Assembly (NCBI GenBank): GCA_030145345.1
Contig: JAQYVT010000010.1
Location: 1-60,924, forward strand
DNA length: 60,924 bases
Direction of reading: 5' to 3'
Source of the DNA: Desulfobacterales bacterium
GTDB taxonomy: Bacteria; Desulfobacterota; Desulfobacteria; Desulfobacterales; UBA11574
How positions within the stretch are numbered: the stretch's first letter is position 1; every line of letters begins with the position of its first letter. The notes under the pieces were generated by a model. It saw only the letters and a program-made list of their open reading frames with translations, did not search any database and had not been told where the DNA came from. This document shows positions 1 to 9,452 of the stretch, piece after piece. Position numbers and translations under genes: made by a program.

Positions 1-34
1 CTTTAGCTCACTTTAAACTTTAGTTCACTTCAAA
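1..34. repeat. Two tandem copies of a 17-bp unit at the left edge
   Basis: Positions 1-17 (CTTTAGCTCACTTTAAA) and 18-34 (CTTTAGTTCACTTCAAA) match at 15 of 17 bases. The array may continue beyond the left edge. No function is visible. Confidence 0.5.
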
Positions 35-73
35 CTCTTGCAGCATTTCTCCAGGCTGAGCCGGAGAACTCTG

Positions 74-98
74 ACCTGGTCCAGAGGACCAGGTTTTT
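74..98 (+). terminator. Rho-independent terminator for a gene left of the window
   Basis: A perfect 9-bp stem (ACCTGGTCC / GGACCAGGT) with a three-base loop AGA is followed directly by a run of T. It faces the plus strand, so it probably ends a transcript entering from the left. Confidence 0.8.
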
Positions 99-202
99 CA
101 AGATTAAATAAAAGGGATATGAATGTCATACGTTTTTCAAAAGCCTAAATCAATATTGATTTTTAAATTTGAATACCTCCTGCCTGAATCGGGGATAGTA
201 AA

Positions 203-218
203 GCCCCTTTGAAGGGGC
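203..218 (-). terminator. Hairpin downstream of the radical SAM gene
   Basis: GCCCCTT and AAGGGGC pair with a two-base loop. Read on the minus strand the hairpin is followed by TTTACTAT, a weak T-tract, so it could end the radical SAM transcript. Confidence 0.45.
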
Positions 219-276
219 ATCGCCGCGTTACATAACATCGTACCACGATTTTATTTTTCTACATAACACGTTCGGA

Positions 277-1146
277 TTAAAGCGCTCTAAAATATTCCGG
301 CTTGAGCGATATTTTACCTGCCAAAGCGTCATCAATAAGGCGAAGCGTCATCGCCTTGTCTTTGGGCAGCCTTGCCTTGATGGGAAGATAATTTGAAGCG
401 TGATTGGCATGGAAAAGCCCCTTGGAAAGATCCGTGGCGGCGATCATGCTTTTGAGCTCATTCAGCATCTCATCCGGTTTAAGAAGGGGAAATTCTCCAT
501 CGACGTAGTCCTGATATAACGGTGTCCCGGGAATGAGCATTAGGGTCAGTGCACCCACATATTCCGGGTCTATGGCGGAAAGTACCCGTCCGGTTTCCCG
601 GGCATGTATCAAAGATCGCTTTTTGCCGGCAATCCCCAGCAGCACCGTAATAGACAGTTTCATGTCTGCCGCCCGTGCCTTTATCCCCATTTGGATCATC
701 TCTTCCGATGTTGCACCTTTGTTGATTTTTTTCAATGTAATATCATCACCGGTTTCCAATCCCATGTAGAGGATACCCAGACCATGGGCTTTCAACGCTT
801 TGAGTTCGTCAAGGCTTTTCATTTTAAGGCTTTTGCAATTGGCATATGCACCCACCCGTGTTACCCAGGGAAGCTGTTTTTCAATTTCCATTAAAATATT
901 CATAAGTCTTTTCTGGGGAACAATCAACGCATCTCCGTCACAGAGAAATACCCGGCGCTGGCGGCGGCAATGATTTGAAGCAAACGCGATATCCTCCATA
1001 ATTACGGAATCCGGTTTTATGCGGAAACGCTCCCCTTTGTATGCGCCACAGAATGTACATTTGTTTCGAGAACACCCAACCGTTATCTGAAGCAGAATGC
1101 TGTTGGCTTCGCTGGGCGGCCGAATGATATTTCCCTCATAGTGCAT
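277..1146 (-). CDS. Radical SAM protein (Elp3/MiaB-like fold, function unknown)
   Basis: This 289-residue protein carries the cysteine cluster CSRNKCTFC at about residues 25-33 (C-x4-C-x2-C), which should bind the 4Fe-4S cluster that cleaves S-adenosylmethionine. Later segments such as MGLETGDD (about 128-135) fit the core barrel of this superfamily. No extra cluster, B12 or TRAM domain is visible, so the substrate cannot be named. The ATG is preceded by a GGGGAGA ribosome site at good spacing. It stands alone, with a palindromic repeat element upstream and a hairpin downstream. Confidence 0.8.
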   Translation of the reverse strand: MHYEGNIIRPPSEANSILLQITVGCSRNKCTFCGAYKGERFRIKPDSVIMEDIAFASNHCRRQRRVFLCDGDALIVPQKRLMNILMEIEKQLPWVTRVGAYANCKSLKMKSLDELKALKAHGLGILYMGLETGDDITLKKINKGATSEEMIQMGIKARAADMKLSITVLLGIAGKKRSLIHARETGRVLSAIDPEYVGALTLMLIPGTPLYQDYVDGEFPLLKPDEMLNELKSMIAATDLSKGLFHANHASNYLPIKARLPKDKAMTLRLIDDALAGKISLKPEYFRAL

Positions 1147-1194
1147 CGATGATTCTCCCCATCCGATTTCATGAACCCTGCAAAAACCTATTTA

Positions 1195-1373
1195 GTTTCC
1201 ATCCATAAATGGCCCTTTTCGCCCGGATCTGCGTTCTCCGCGGGTTTCCGGCTGCGGCATACAGAGAAGTATGCCTCACCGAAAACCCTTGTGCGGCCTT
1301 GATCCGGACAAAAATTGCTCATTTATGAATTGGAAACGTACCATGTCCATTTTACAATTGTGGATAGACACTA
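1195..1373 (+). mobile_element. MITE-like palindromic element, copy A
   Basis: The core 1195-1337 starts GTTTCCATCCATAAATG and ends CATTTATGAATTGGAAAC, so its ends form imperfect terminal inverted repeats of about 18 bp. The interior also folds back on itself (GGGTTTCCGG against CCGAAAACCC around ATAC/GTAT arms). It is nearly identical to the reverse complement of 58922-59099, including about 36 bases beyond the core that contain TTTACAATTGTGGAT. A diverged relative lies at 17857-18012. It holds no ORF, so any movement would need a transposase supplied from elsewhere. Confidence 0.75.
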
Positions 1374-1672
1374 TTTAATTTGGACAATACAACCCAACCG
1401 AAAATGAAATTTCGAAGTTTTTACCCTAAATCGAAACTTTTATGCAACCTTTTTTCTTAACCCGGATCGGCCGGAAAAAAAAGAATGTATCACCACACAA
1501 AGAAAAAATATTTATTTTCGTTCTTTGGCTATTTTCCCATTTCTATAGGCAGGTTGTGTCGTGCTGATGTCGTTTTGGGATGGATTTTATTTTTTTCGCT
1601 GAAGGGGTTACATTTATAGTGTAAGTTTGATACGAATATGGAAGTTAAGAGAATTTTTACCGGAGCTTCCAT

Positions 1673-2653
1673 ATGATACTCAATCTATCCCTTTTTGTAT
1701 TAGGGTTTTTACTGCTCTATTATGGCGCCAACTGGCTGGTAAAAGGATCTTCAAGCCTTGCACGAAATTTCGGTTTGAAACCCTTGGTTATCGGCTTGAC
1801 GGTCGTTGCATTCGGGACTTCAGCACCCGAGCTGCTTGTCAGCGTTGTATCTTCCATTAAAGATAAAAGCATGATCGCTGTGGGCAATGTCGTCGGAAGT
1901 AATATTTGCAACATTGCCCTGGTTCTCGGCCTGGCAGCCTTAATCCATCCGATAAAAAGTCACCGGTCGGTATTCCGTCGAGACATACCGATAATGTTCG
2001 GGGTATCCTTATATCTTTTGCTGATTTCTCTTAATTCGGAAATCAGTAGACTCGAAGGTGCGTCGCTTTTCTGTGGAATTGTCTTATACACATGCTTCAA
2101 TTATTACATTGCCGTTAAAGAATCCAGGCAGGCGTTAAAGGAAGAGAGTGTCGCTTTCGCCCATGCCGTGGAAGAAATTGAATATGTGCCGTCCAGAAGA
2201 CGGCAGATGGTATGGGTCTTTGCGGGAATTGTCGGGGTGGTTGTCGGTGCTGATATTTTTATTGAGGCCGCCGTAGCCATCATGAAAATATTCGGCGTCA
2301 GCGAAAAATTCATCGGTCTGACCATCGTGGCTCTGGGAACGTCTCTTCCGGAGCTGGCCACTTCTGTTGTTGCCGCATTTAGGAAAGAGATGGAAATCAG
2401 TATCGGCAACCTTGTGGGGAGCAATGTTTTTAACATTCTCAGTGTGCTCGGTGCAGCCGCGCTGGTGAGGCCCATTCCGATTCCCGGGGGATTCGTTGAA
2501 AGCGGCCTGCTTTTCGATTACATGGTAATGATTTTTGTCAGCATTCTGCCGTGGCTGATGATGAGAAAGACTTCCGTTGTGAATCGCAAGGACGGTGTTG
2601 TTCTTTTGGCCTGTTATGTGGGATACGTCGCTTATTTAATACTTAAATCTTAG
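1673..2653 (+). CDS. Calcium/sodium antiporter (CaCA family, YrbG-like)
   Basis: The 326-residue inner-membrane protein has the two inverted alpha-repeats of cation/Ca2+ exchangers. The first contains GTSAPELL (about 48-55) followed by GNVVGSNICNIA, and the second GTSLPELATS followed by GNLVGSNVFNI. These acidic and asparagine residues form the ion-binding site in the family. About ten membrane helices are expected, with a hydrophilic loop near residues 145-180. It should exchange Na+ for Ca2+. The ATG follows a GGAG site at seven bases. It is one of only three clear plus-strand genes in the window. Confidence 0.92.
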   Translation: MILNLSLFVLGFLLLYYGANWLVKGSSSLARNFGLKPLVIGLTVVAFGTSAPELLVSVVSSIKDKSMIAVGNVVGSNICNIALVLGLAALIHPIKSHRSVFRRDIPIMFGVSLYLLLISLNSEISRLEGASLFCGIVLYTCFNYYIAVKESRQALKEESVAFAHAVEEIEYVPSRRRQMVWVFAGIVGVVVGADIFIEAAVAIMKIFGVSEKFIGLTIVALGTSLPELATSVVAAFRKEMEISIGNLVGSNVFNILSVLGAAALVRPIPIPGGFVESGLLFDYMVMIFVSILPWLMMRKTSVVNRKDGVVLLACYVGYVAYLILKS

Positions 2654-2679
2654 CCCGAATTTTTTATGAAAAATACGAA

Positions 2680-3108
2680 CTAGCGCCAGCCGATGGTTTC
2701 ATAGCCCTTTTCTTGGAGGCATTTTTCAACATAACGGCGAAAGAGCGGATCAGCGTTCCCTGAACGGATCACACTATGCGTCAACACGCCGGCCCCGGCC
2801 CCGGCTGCACCCGCACCTGCAGCGCGTCCCACATTTTTGCCGAGCACGGCGCCGATCGCAGCGCCTGTGGCTGCACCGACGGCAGCACCGGTGGCCGTAT
2901 CTTTGGCGATCTTTCCGCCGACGTCCTCCTTGGCACCATACTCGGTGGCCAAACGCACACATTCATCGATATCGGCCTGGGCCTTTTCATTCCCGACGTT
3001 CTGCAGGTAGGGATTTGGGTAAAGGACCGGGCGCTGCTGGGCACAGCCCCAAAAGAATATTATCCAAACAATAACGATAAGCTTCGATATATGTGCTCTT
3101 TCCGCCAC
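2680..3108 (-). CDS. Glycine-zipper putative lipoprotein
   Basis: The protein starts at a GTG placed seven bases after GGAGG. An N-terminal hydrophobic segment ends in FFWGC, a plausible though not ideal lipobox, so the mature form may be a lipoprotein starting at Cys22. Residues about 70-110 form an Ala/Gly repeat (TGAAVGAATGAAIGAVLG) typical of glycine-zipper membrane-inserting segments. A pair of cysteines (about 50 and 133) could form a disulfide. It probably sits in the cell envelope; the exact role is unknown. It converges with the antiporter gene. Confidence 0.7.
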   Translation of the reverse strand: MAERAHISKLIVIVWIIFFWGCAQQRPVLYPNPYLQNVGNEKAQADIDECVRLATEYGAKEDVGGKIAKDTATGAAVGAATGAAIGAVLGKNVGRAAGAGAAGAGAGVLTHSVIRSGNADPLFRRYVEKCLQEKGYETIGWR

Positions 3109-3198
3109 TTTTCATCCTCCAGGGTTAAAACCGACGCATCAAAACCAAATCATTTGATAGTTTAGCTGCACGCGTTACCAATCGGTGCAAAACTTGAG

Positions 3199-5358
3199 TT
3201 ATTGTTTTGTTTCGGCAAGAAGTTCTGCAATATGTTTGACCTGAATCTTTCCGCCTCGTTTATTCATACCACCGCGAAGCTGAAGGACGCAACCCGGACA
3301 GTCCGTGACCAGAAGTTCGGCCGGGGTATCTTCCACGTTGTCCAGCTTCTTTTTTAGGATCTCGGCAGATATTTCAGGAAAATCGATTGAATAAGATCCG
3401 CCGAACCCGCAGCAGACATCTTCGTCTTTAGACCGTATATAGGTGTAGCCCGCCAATTGGATAAGTTTTCGGGGTTCCGTGGTAACCTGCAGGCCCCGGC
3501 ACAGATGACACGGGGCGTGATAGGCGACTTTTTTATGGGTTGCCTTAATTCCTTCTGAAGATACATCGAGCACATTGACCATAAAAGAACTGAAATCGAT
3601 GATCTTATCCGAAAATTCTTTTAGCTTTTCCAGCCAATCTGAATCTTTTTTGAATATCTTGAAACCATTGTGCTTGAGATGAGACGCGCAGGAAGCGCAC
3701 AGGGTAAGGATGTAATCATATTTTTCAGGCTGAACGGCCCGAATATTCTGGAGCGCCAGGTCCCGGGCCGTGGCCTCCTCGGCCGCCATCGATGCCGGTA
3801 ATCCGCAGCAGGTTTGATCCTTGGGAAACTCTACCTGAACACGGTGTCTTTCAAGTAGTGTAACCAGGGCTCTGGCGTGTTCAGGGTAGATGAAATCGAC
3901 GGCACATCCGGCAAAGAGCGCCACGGTATATTTCGGACGGACAAGGTGTTTGCGCAGGTGTTTCCATTGATCTCTAAACGGCGTTTCGGCGATCACCGGA
4001 AGGCTTCGAAATCCATGCCTTTTTTCAAAAAAGTTCGGCAAATGGCGAATCATGGGCCCTTTTCGGGCCAGCGGCTTCTGGGCAAGATGGGCTTGGCGGA
4101 GGATAAAATGAAACAGGCGGCGGTTCTTCATGACCCTGGAAAGAATGAAATTTTTTGCGGGCGTTTTCCCGTCTTGATCCAACACCGCACGATAGGTCTT
4201 TTTAATCAGATGGGGAAGATCGATGTCCACGGGACACACTTCTCTGCACGCTTGGCAGTTGATGCAGTTTTGTACGATCACCCGGTCATTTTCTATACCA
4301 TGGTAAAAAAGGGTTAGAATCAAACCGATTGCACCGATGTAGACATGGCCGTATTTATGGCCGCCCACCTTGCTGTAGACGGGGCAGACATTGGCACAGG
4401 CCCCGCATCGAATGCATCTTAGCGCCGGTGAAAAAACCGGGTCTTTGGCCAGGGCAAGACGTCCGTTGTCCAGAAATACGACATGCATGACCTTCCGGTT
4501 CGATGGAGAAGCGCCGCATTCCACAGCCCCCTTTATCCACGTGACATAAGAGGTGATGGCCTGACCGGTGGCGTTTCTGGGAAGAACTTTGAGGATTCGA
4601 AGCATCGTCTTTAAATTTGGAATCAACTTGTCATAACCCACCAGGGCCACGTGGACCCGCGGCATTGTGGTCACCAGACGCATATTCCCTTCATTGGTGA
4701 CCAGACCCAAAGATCCGGATTCCGCAATGGCGAAATTGGCCCCGCTGATCCCCATATCCGCCGCCAGATACGTGGGTCTGAGTTCTTGCCTGGCAACTTT
4801 GACCAGTTTGTCGATATCTTCAGAGTTTTGCTTTTTCCCGGTGACATCTGCAAACAGATCGCCCACCTGATGGCGGGAAAGGTGGATGGCCGGAAGCACC
4901 ATATGGGACGGTCCTTCTTTGCGAAGCTGGATAATCCATTCACCCAGATCCGTCTCCGTTACCGTAAAGCCCTCCTTTTCTAAATGGTCGTTGAGGAACG
5001 TCTCTTCAGCGGTCATCGATTTGGATTTGACGATTTTTTTTACATTATTTTCCTTTGCAATGGCAGTAATAATTTCATTGGCCTGCTGCGCATTTCTAGC
5101 AATATGAACTTTGGCACCGGCGGTTTCTGCATGGACCTTGAATTCTTCATACAGGTCTTCAAGATACGGGAGTGCGCCGTCTTTTTCGGTTGCGATCTCT
5201 TTTTTTATACTTTCAAAATCGATACCGTCATAAACTGCGGAGCGGTTTTCCCGATAGGCCGTATAAAAGTTGTCCAATGCAGTTCGAAGAAATTGATCGG
5301 AAAGGGCCTCTTTGAGCTGCTTTTTATACGATTTCATATCCTGGGCGGTTTTGATCAT
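3199..5358 (-). CDS. lutB: LutB/LldF-type iron-sulfur protein fused to a LutA/LldE-type cysteine-rich module
   Basis: The 719-residue protein has an N-terminal LUD domain (about 60-300), then two 4Fe-4S motifs, CIRCGACANVCP and CINCQACREVCP (about 315-380), then a C-terminal heterodisulfide-reductase-type CCG region with FAGC, CCGLPA, HAPCHLCRGL and DVCCGFGG. In Bacillus LutA and LutB are separate; here both are in one chain, as I recall for LldEF of Desulfovibrio. With the LutC-like protein next to it, it should form a flavin-independent L-lactate dehydrogenase complex feeding electrons from lactate to pyruvate oxidation. The start overlaps the upstream stop as ATGA, implying coupled translation. 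Confidence 0.85.
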   Translation of the reverse strand: MIKTAQDMKSYKKQLKEALSDQFLRTALDNFYTAYRENRSAVYDGIDFESIKKEIATEKDGALPYLEDLYEEFKVHAETAGAKVHIARNAQQANEIITAIAKENNVKKIVKSKSMTAEETFLNDHLEKEGFTVTETDLGEWIIQLRKEGPSHMVLPAIHLSRHQVGDLFADVTGKKQNSEDIDKLVKVARQELRPTYLAADMGISGANFAIAESGSLGLVTNEGNMRLVTTMPRVHVALVGYDKLIPNLKTMLRILKVLPRNATGQAITSYVTWIKGAVECGASPSNRKVMHVVFLDNGRLALAKDPVFSPALRCIRCGACANVCPVYSKVGGHKYGHVYIGAIGLILTLFYHGIENDRVIVQNCINCQACREVCPVDIDLPHLIKKTYRAVLDQDGKTPAKNFILSRVMKNRRLFHFILRQAHLAQKPLARKGPMIRHLPNFFEKRHGFRSLPVIAETPFRDQWKHLRKHLVRPKYTVALFAGCAVDFIYPEHARALVTLLERHRVQVEFPKDQTCCGLPASMAAEEATARDLALQNIRAVQPEKYDYILTLCASCASHLKHNGFKIFKKDSDWLEKLKEFSDKIIDFSSFMVNVLDVSSEGIKATHKKVAYHAPCHLCRGLQVTTEPRKLIQLAGYTYIRSKDEDVCCGFGGSYSIDFPEISAEILKKKLDNVEDTPAELLVTDCPGCVLQLRGGMNKRGGKIQVKHIAELLAETKQ

Positions 5359-5915
5359 TCGGAATCTTCCTCCACGATAAGAATATGCAACTCCTGGGGA
5401 CCGTGGACCCCGATGGCCAGCACCCTTTCGATATCCGCCGTTCTGCTGGCACCGGTAATGAACGCATAATAAGACGGGGTATCGGCCATGAGGACGGCAT
5501 TCAATTCCTTTTCCAAGCTTTCGCTGTCGGGTTTGATTTTTGAGGCCGGCAAAACAGCGATATGGGTTTCGGCCAGCATGGTGGCAATACGAACATCTTC
5601 CGAGGAAGAATCGATCACCAATGTTCCGGTTTCGGCAATCCCCCAGTCAACAGGCGTAAGAGATGTGTGAATCTCATGGGTATGAGACCTTAAGGGAAAT
5701 TCGAGCAACTCGAGTTCGGACGCTTCACACGCTTTTTTCAGAAGGCGCGATTCGCTGGGTTTTAATCCTGTAGCCGCAACGGTTTTGCCTCCCTGTTTTT
5801 GGGTCAAATCGATCGTGTACCGGAATGCTTGCTCCATATGATTAATTTTCGAAACAATAGCCTGTACGGTTTCTGCTTTTTCTTTCATAAGTTGGATGAA
5901 ATCTGAATGGGGCAT
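5355..5915 (-). CDS. lutC: LUD-domain protein, LutC/LldG-like
   Basis: This is a single LUD domain of about 186 residues, with the family pattern DWGIAETGTLVI and the C-terminal HGPQELHILIVE. It is the third component of the LutABC/LldEFG lactate oxidation system and sits directly upstream of the LutB-like gene with an ATGA overlap. An upstream in-frame TTG (5972) would add 19 residues but has no ribosome site; the ATG at 5915 is used here, although its own site is weak. A narrower role, for example lactate, glycolate or a related hydroxyacid, cannot be settled from sequence. Confidence 0.78.
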   Translation of the reverse strand: MPHSDFIQLMKEKAETVQAIVSKINHMEQAFRYTIDLTQKQGGKTVAATGLKPSESRLLKKACEASELELLEFPLRSHTHEIHTSLTPVDWGIAETGTLVIDSSSEDVRIATMLAETHIAVLPASKIKPDSESLEKELNAVLMADTPSYYAFITGASRTADIERVLAIGVHGPQELHILIVEEDSE

Positions 5916-6134
5916 GGCTTTTTCTGAAAGGTGATGGGTTAATCCGATGAAAAACGGATTATTTAAATGCAATTATTTATTTTAGGACCAACAAAATGAA
6001 GCCATAATCACCTGGCGAATAACGCTTTTATATCATCTTGTTAATATCTTAACTGCGGTTGTTTTAAAACGGTAATTGTTATTTTTTACCATTTATCGTT
6101 ATTTTGTTTGCGCTCATTTTGGGTATTATGTTTT

Positions 6135-7556
6135 TTATGGCTGAATATCTATCCTTGGATAGATGCCCTTTTGCGGGCCCTTCCGATAGGGATGAATGAT
6201 GTTGAATGAAATGTCCTGGGATTTCTGGGCATGCCCCATGTTTTGCCGGCCGTCAAAAAAAGCACCGTTGGCCTCTAAAATATGCTCGATTCGATGTTTA
6301 AAGGCCTGAACAAATTCAGCACCGCTGCCCTTAAATTTCATGGCACCCAGGTTGAATTTACCGTCAACCTCAGAGAGCGCTTTGATGGAAATGCTGTGTC
6401 GTGCAAGGTCCTCGGCGTTTCTGATGTAACCCCAAGCAATATGCCCTGCCGGAATCTTCAAGGGTGCATTCAGATCAATGATGGTGTGCGGCATAACAAT
6501 ACTTCTTTCCCCGATCTCCAAGGGAAAATCATGGGTTCCCCGAAGAAAAGAATTAAAGCCGACAAAAACATTTTCCCCCAGACGGGCGTGGATGACTTTA
6601 CCGCCATGGGCCGTAATGTTGTTGCCTTCAAGACGGGAATTGATGATGTAACAGTTCTCCTGGGCATTGGCACCCTTTCCCATCCATGCATTTCTCAGAT
6701 ATGCCCGCTGTGCCACCAGGACGTTTTCACTGATGTGGCTTTGTCCCCTGACCACAGCATAGCGATTCAAGGACGCACTGGGTGGAATGGCAATGGGAGC
6801 TTTAAGGTTCACGACATCAAAAATATTTTGAAAATCGGTTTTACGGGCCTTCACAAAGTCGATAAATATTCCCCTGGGCTTTTCTCCGGGCTCTATGGAA
6901 ATATAATCGTCGAGAACGTTTTTAGGAAACGCGTAACAAAACTCAAACAGTTCACCGGCTTTGATCCAGATCTTTCCGGGCTGTACACGTCGATGAGAAA
7001 GTTCACCGACTTGTACATAAGCGAAGGCTCCGATTATTGAGTCGTGAACAGTGGTCAGATCCACAGTACTGAAGGGTCCGATAAAACATCCTTCCACCGG
7101 AGATCCGTGAATATTGGCATAGTGCATGGATACCGTATTTTGGACCAAAAACTCTTCCAGTGATTCCGGATCGTGGGAATAACAGTGGACCAGGGTTTTG
7201 ATCAGACAGGCGTCTTTGATCCGGATGACTTCGTCATCATAAACTGGAAGTTCAGACCCCTGAAAATGAAACCGATCCCCTTTGGCCTTGAGTTCATCGC
7301 CCCGGACATCACTTTTATAAAGTACGGCGTTATCAACCATGCATTTGCCATAAAAATAGCTTCCGGCCAAATTTGAACGGCTGAAATGGAAGTGAATCGG
7401 ATGCTGGGGTGTAATTCCGCAAAAGGCATAGAATTTAAACAGTTGATTCACTGGAATCGTCTTGCGAACAAAAGGATCTGCATCGAACCCGAAATCCCGG
7501 AGGTTGATATTGATGCGTTCGACGATTCGTTCAATCAGATCACCAAGCTGTTTCAT
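6135..7556 (-). CDS. Large left-handed beta-helix (hexapeptide repeat) protein
   Basis: The 473-residue protein shows irregular hexapeptide repeats from about residue 145 to 400 (for example CFIGPFSTVDLTTVHDSIIGAFAYVQVG and later GENVFVGFNSFLRG), the signature of a left-handed beta-helix as in acyl- and nucleotidyl-transferases. The N-terminal 140 residues match nothing I can name. It could be a sugar-nucleotide or acyl transferase, or a scaffold lacking catalysis. The ATG at 7556 lies seven bases after AAGGTG; an upstream GTG at 7562 is less well placed. It is separated from the Lut genes by 160 bp without a recognisable promoter. Confidence 0.6.
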   Translation of the reverse strand: MKQLGDLIERIVERININLRDFGFDADPFVRKTIPVNQLFKFYAFCGITPQHPIHFHFSRSNLAGSYFYGKCMVDNAVLYKSDVRGDELKAKGDRFHFQGSELPVYDDEVIRIKDACLIKTLVHCYSHDPESLEEFLVQNTVSMHYANIHGSPVEGCFIGPFSTVDLTTVHDSIIGAFAYVQVGELSHRRVQPGKIWIKAGELFEFCYAFPKNVLDDYISIEPGEKPRGIFIDFVKARKTDFQNIFDVVNLKAPIAIPPSASLNRYAVVRGQSHISENVLVAQRAYLRNAWMGKGANAQENCYIINSRLEGNNITAHGGKVIHARLGENVFVGFNSFLRGTHDFPLEIGERSIVMPHTIIDLNAPLKIPAGHIAWGYIRNAEDLARHSISIKALSEVDGKFNLGAMKFKGSGAEFVQAFKHRIEHILEANGAFFDGRQNMGHAQKSQDISFNIIHPYRKGPQKGIYPRIDIQP

Positions 7557-7782
7557 ATTCACACCTTAAATTAGATTGTTTAAAGATGGCTGCCTTGTGA
7601 GAAGATAAAACGGATCGTTTCCCAGCAGCATAGACAAGAAGGCAACGATAAACTGATCTCTGCATTGAAAAGTCTAATAAAATAAAGGAAGTGGATCTTA
7701 TATATTGGGTTATGGTTCTAAATGTCAAGAATGATTTGTGAGTGAGTCCGGGGCCTACCCGGATAGGAAGTGGAGACTGAAT

Positions 7783-7806
7783 TACCCCGCAGCAAGCTAC
7801 GGGGTA
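7783..7806. repeat. REP-like palindrome (TACCCCG...CGGGGTA)
   Basis: TACCCCG (7783-7789) and CGGGGTA (7800-7806) form a 7-bp stem around CAGCAAGCTA. A second arm, AGCGGGGAATT, follows at about 7824 and can pair with the same CCCCGC, giving alternative hairpins. Related units lie at 20162-20186 and 45811-45838. It sits just beyond the porin stop codon, so it may also end that transcript. Confidence 0.55.
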
Positions 7807-7849
7807 TCCAACCAAGGAATAGCAGCGGGGAATTAAACTCCAAAAGAGA

Positions 7850-9238
7850 TTAAAACTTAAAGATGAAATCGGCCTGGAGCCGGTCTTCATGCATCCTGGA
7901 CTTGTTTTTGGAAAAAGTGACGGAACCGGTATCCCAATCGTTCAAAGGATCCGTATAGAAATAGGCCGTGGCAAATTGTAATCGATCTAAAAGCATATAG
8001 CGAAATTTTATTTTGTGCCCTTTACGGTTCGCACCGTAAAAATCCTGATCGTTCATTGAACCGATCAGCGCATCATTTTCTATCCGGGCATACTTGTACA
8101 AGAGAGACCAGTCTCCTTTTTGTTTTGTCTTTCCAAGTTGAAACCCCACAAAATACGCGGTGTCATTATCGCTGGGCACATCGTCTGCGGTGTTCACAAC
8201 ATAGTCAAAAATGAGCTTTGTGGGGACTGAACCCAATTTGAATTTGACAAATGAAATCCCCTCCCACAGTTTGTAGTCGTATGCGTACTGTAGATTCCCA
8301 TCGGCATCCAGTATGAATGTGTTGCCGCCGCCGCCCTTATAGTCTGCGGTATGAAGATACTTGGTATTTTCGAGGTCCGTCCAATCGTAGTAACTGCCGG
8401 CCAGGGTCCACGTGACAGGACCAATTTTCCAGTCAAAGCCTGCCTGGCTGATGAAGAGCCACGGGTCGTCCGTCTCATTTTTCACCTCGTTGACCACCAT
8501 CTGACCCAGGTGGGCAAAGGGCTTGAAATTTCCCCAACCCTGATACTGGTACCGCTCGTAGAAACCTTCAGGGTTCACGTCCGGATCCCACATGATATCG
8601 GTGTGCAAAAAAGTGTTCTTGAATTTTCCCCCCGCAAGTTCCAGCCCCTTCAGCCAGTTGGGTTTGTACGTCGCAAAAGCCCTGTGGAGGTAAATTCCCT
8701 TGTCGTTAAAATCATCGGAAAAACTCTGGTTGGTGGTGGTCGCCTCCTGCACCGTGTCCTGATTGGTGCAAAGCATAAAATGGGTGGATATTTCGTCGCT
8801 GATTTTACCGTCAAAAAAGAGTCTTGCCCGGATTCTAAACCTGTCCCGTGTTGGAAGATCTTGGGTTGAACCATCGGCTTGGAGCTCCTCTCGGTTGTAT
8901 ATCCCTTCGTATCGGAGCCTCAGATCTCCGGATACCTTTGTCTTTTTGATCCATTCGGGAATCATATCACGCCACTGCGTGGCCTTTTCTTCTGTTGCGA
9001 CTTCTACTTCCTTTTTAACTTCTTCCTTCTGAGTCTCCTGGACGTTTTCTATTTCCTTGCCCTGATTTTCCAACTGCTGTTTTAAGCTTTCTATTTCTTG
9101 TTGTTGACTCTGGATAATGTTGCTCAGTTCGTTAAGCTTTTTCAGGATTTCATCGTTGCTCTGTACCGCATAGGAAATTTGGGGCCGGAATAAAATGACT
9201 GCTGTGAATACAATGGCAAATATTTTGCAGGATCTCAT
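7850..9238 (-). CDS. Putative outer-membrane porin with N-terminal coiled coil
   Basis: The 462-residue protein begins at the ATG at 9238, eight bases after AGGAGG; an upstream ATG at 9268 would put ten residues before the signal peptide. Residues 1-24 form a signal peptide ending SYA. Residues about 28-95 are a Gln/Glu-rich coiled coil, probably a periplasmic stalk or peptidoglycan anchor. The rest is rich in alternating aromatic beta-strands and ends in a C-terminal Phe, as outer-membrane barrels do. It resembles the putative porin family PF16930. It lies downstream of the sensor/carrier genes and may admit their substrate. Confidence 0.75.
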   Translation of the reverse strand: MRSCKIFAIVFTAVILFRPQISYAVQSNDEILKKLNELSNIIQSQQQEIESLKQQLENQGKEIENVQETQKEEVKKEVEVATEEKATQWRDMIPEWIKKTKVSGDLRLRYEGIYNREELQADGSTQDLPTRDRFRIRARLFFDGKISDEISTHFMLCTNQDTVQEATTTNQSFSDDFNDKGIYLHRAFATYKPNWLKGLELAGGKFKNTFLHTDIMWDPDVNPEGFYERYQYQGWGNFKPFAHLGQMVVNEVKNETDDPWLFISQAGFDWKIGPVTWTLAGSYYDWTDLENTKYLHTADYKGGGGNTFILDADGNLQYAYDYKLWEGISFVKFKLGSVPTKLIFDYVVNTADDVPSDNDTAYFVGFQLGKTKQKGDWSLLYKYARIENDALIGSMNDQDFYGANRKGHKIKFRYMLLDRLQFATAYFYTDPLNDWDTGSVTFSKNKSRMHEDRLQADFIFKF

Positions 9239-9306
9239 TGGGGTTACCTCCTGTTTTAGACAAAACACTACTTTTACAATATGTTATCTTTAATCCCCTC
9301 CTTCCG

Positions 9307-9341
9307 GCACCTCTTGTCAGAGAGGCATTGCACAGAGGTGC
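9307..9341. other. Hairpin between the receiver gene and the porin gene
   Basis: GCACCTCT (9307-9314) pairs with AGAGGTGC (9334-9341), and an inner CCTCT/AGAGG pairing is also possible. It lies in the roughly 210-bp leader before the porin. No T-tract follows on either strand, so a regulatory or processing role is possible but unproven. Confidence 0.35.
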
Positions 9342-9452
9342 TAACCCTAAATACAATCGCCTTGAATTCCCGCGTTAGAGGTTGGCCGGGAAGGGACAGT
9401 GCCGGTGGTATTAGAAGCCGCTTCAAAACCGCCCATTCGTTGGCGTCTACCA

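Noticed and set aside
1348-1366. TTTTACAATTGTGGAT in the palindromic elements as an activator site
   Set aside because: The right half is TTGTGGAT rather than TGTAAA, and no sigma-54 promoter lies 121 bp to either side.
6282-7040. Plus-strand frame of 252 codons opposite the beta-helix protein
   Set aside because: No domain and no ribosome site; the minus-strand protein has clear hexapeptide repeats.
7540-7890. Minus-strand frame of 116 codons between the beta-helix gene and the porin gene
   Set aside because: It crosses the REP-like palindrome and overlaps both neighbours, with no recognisable content.
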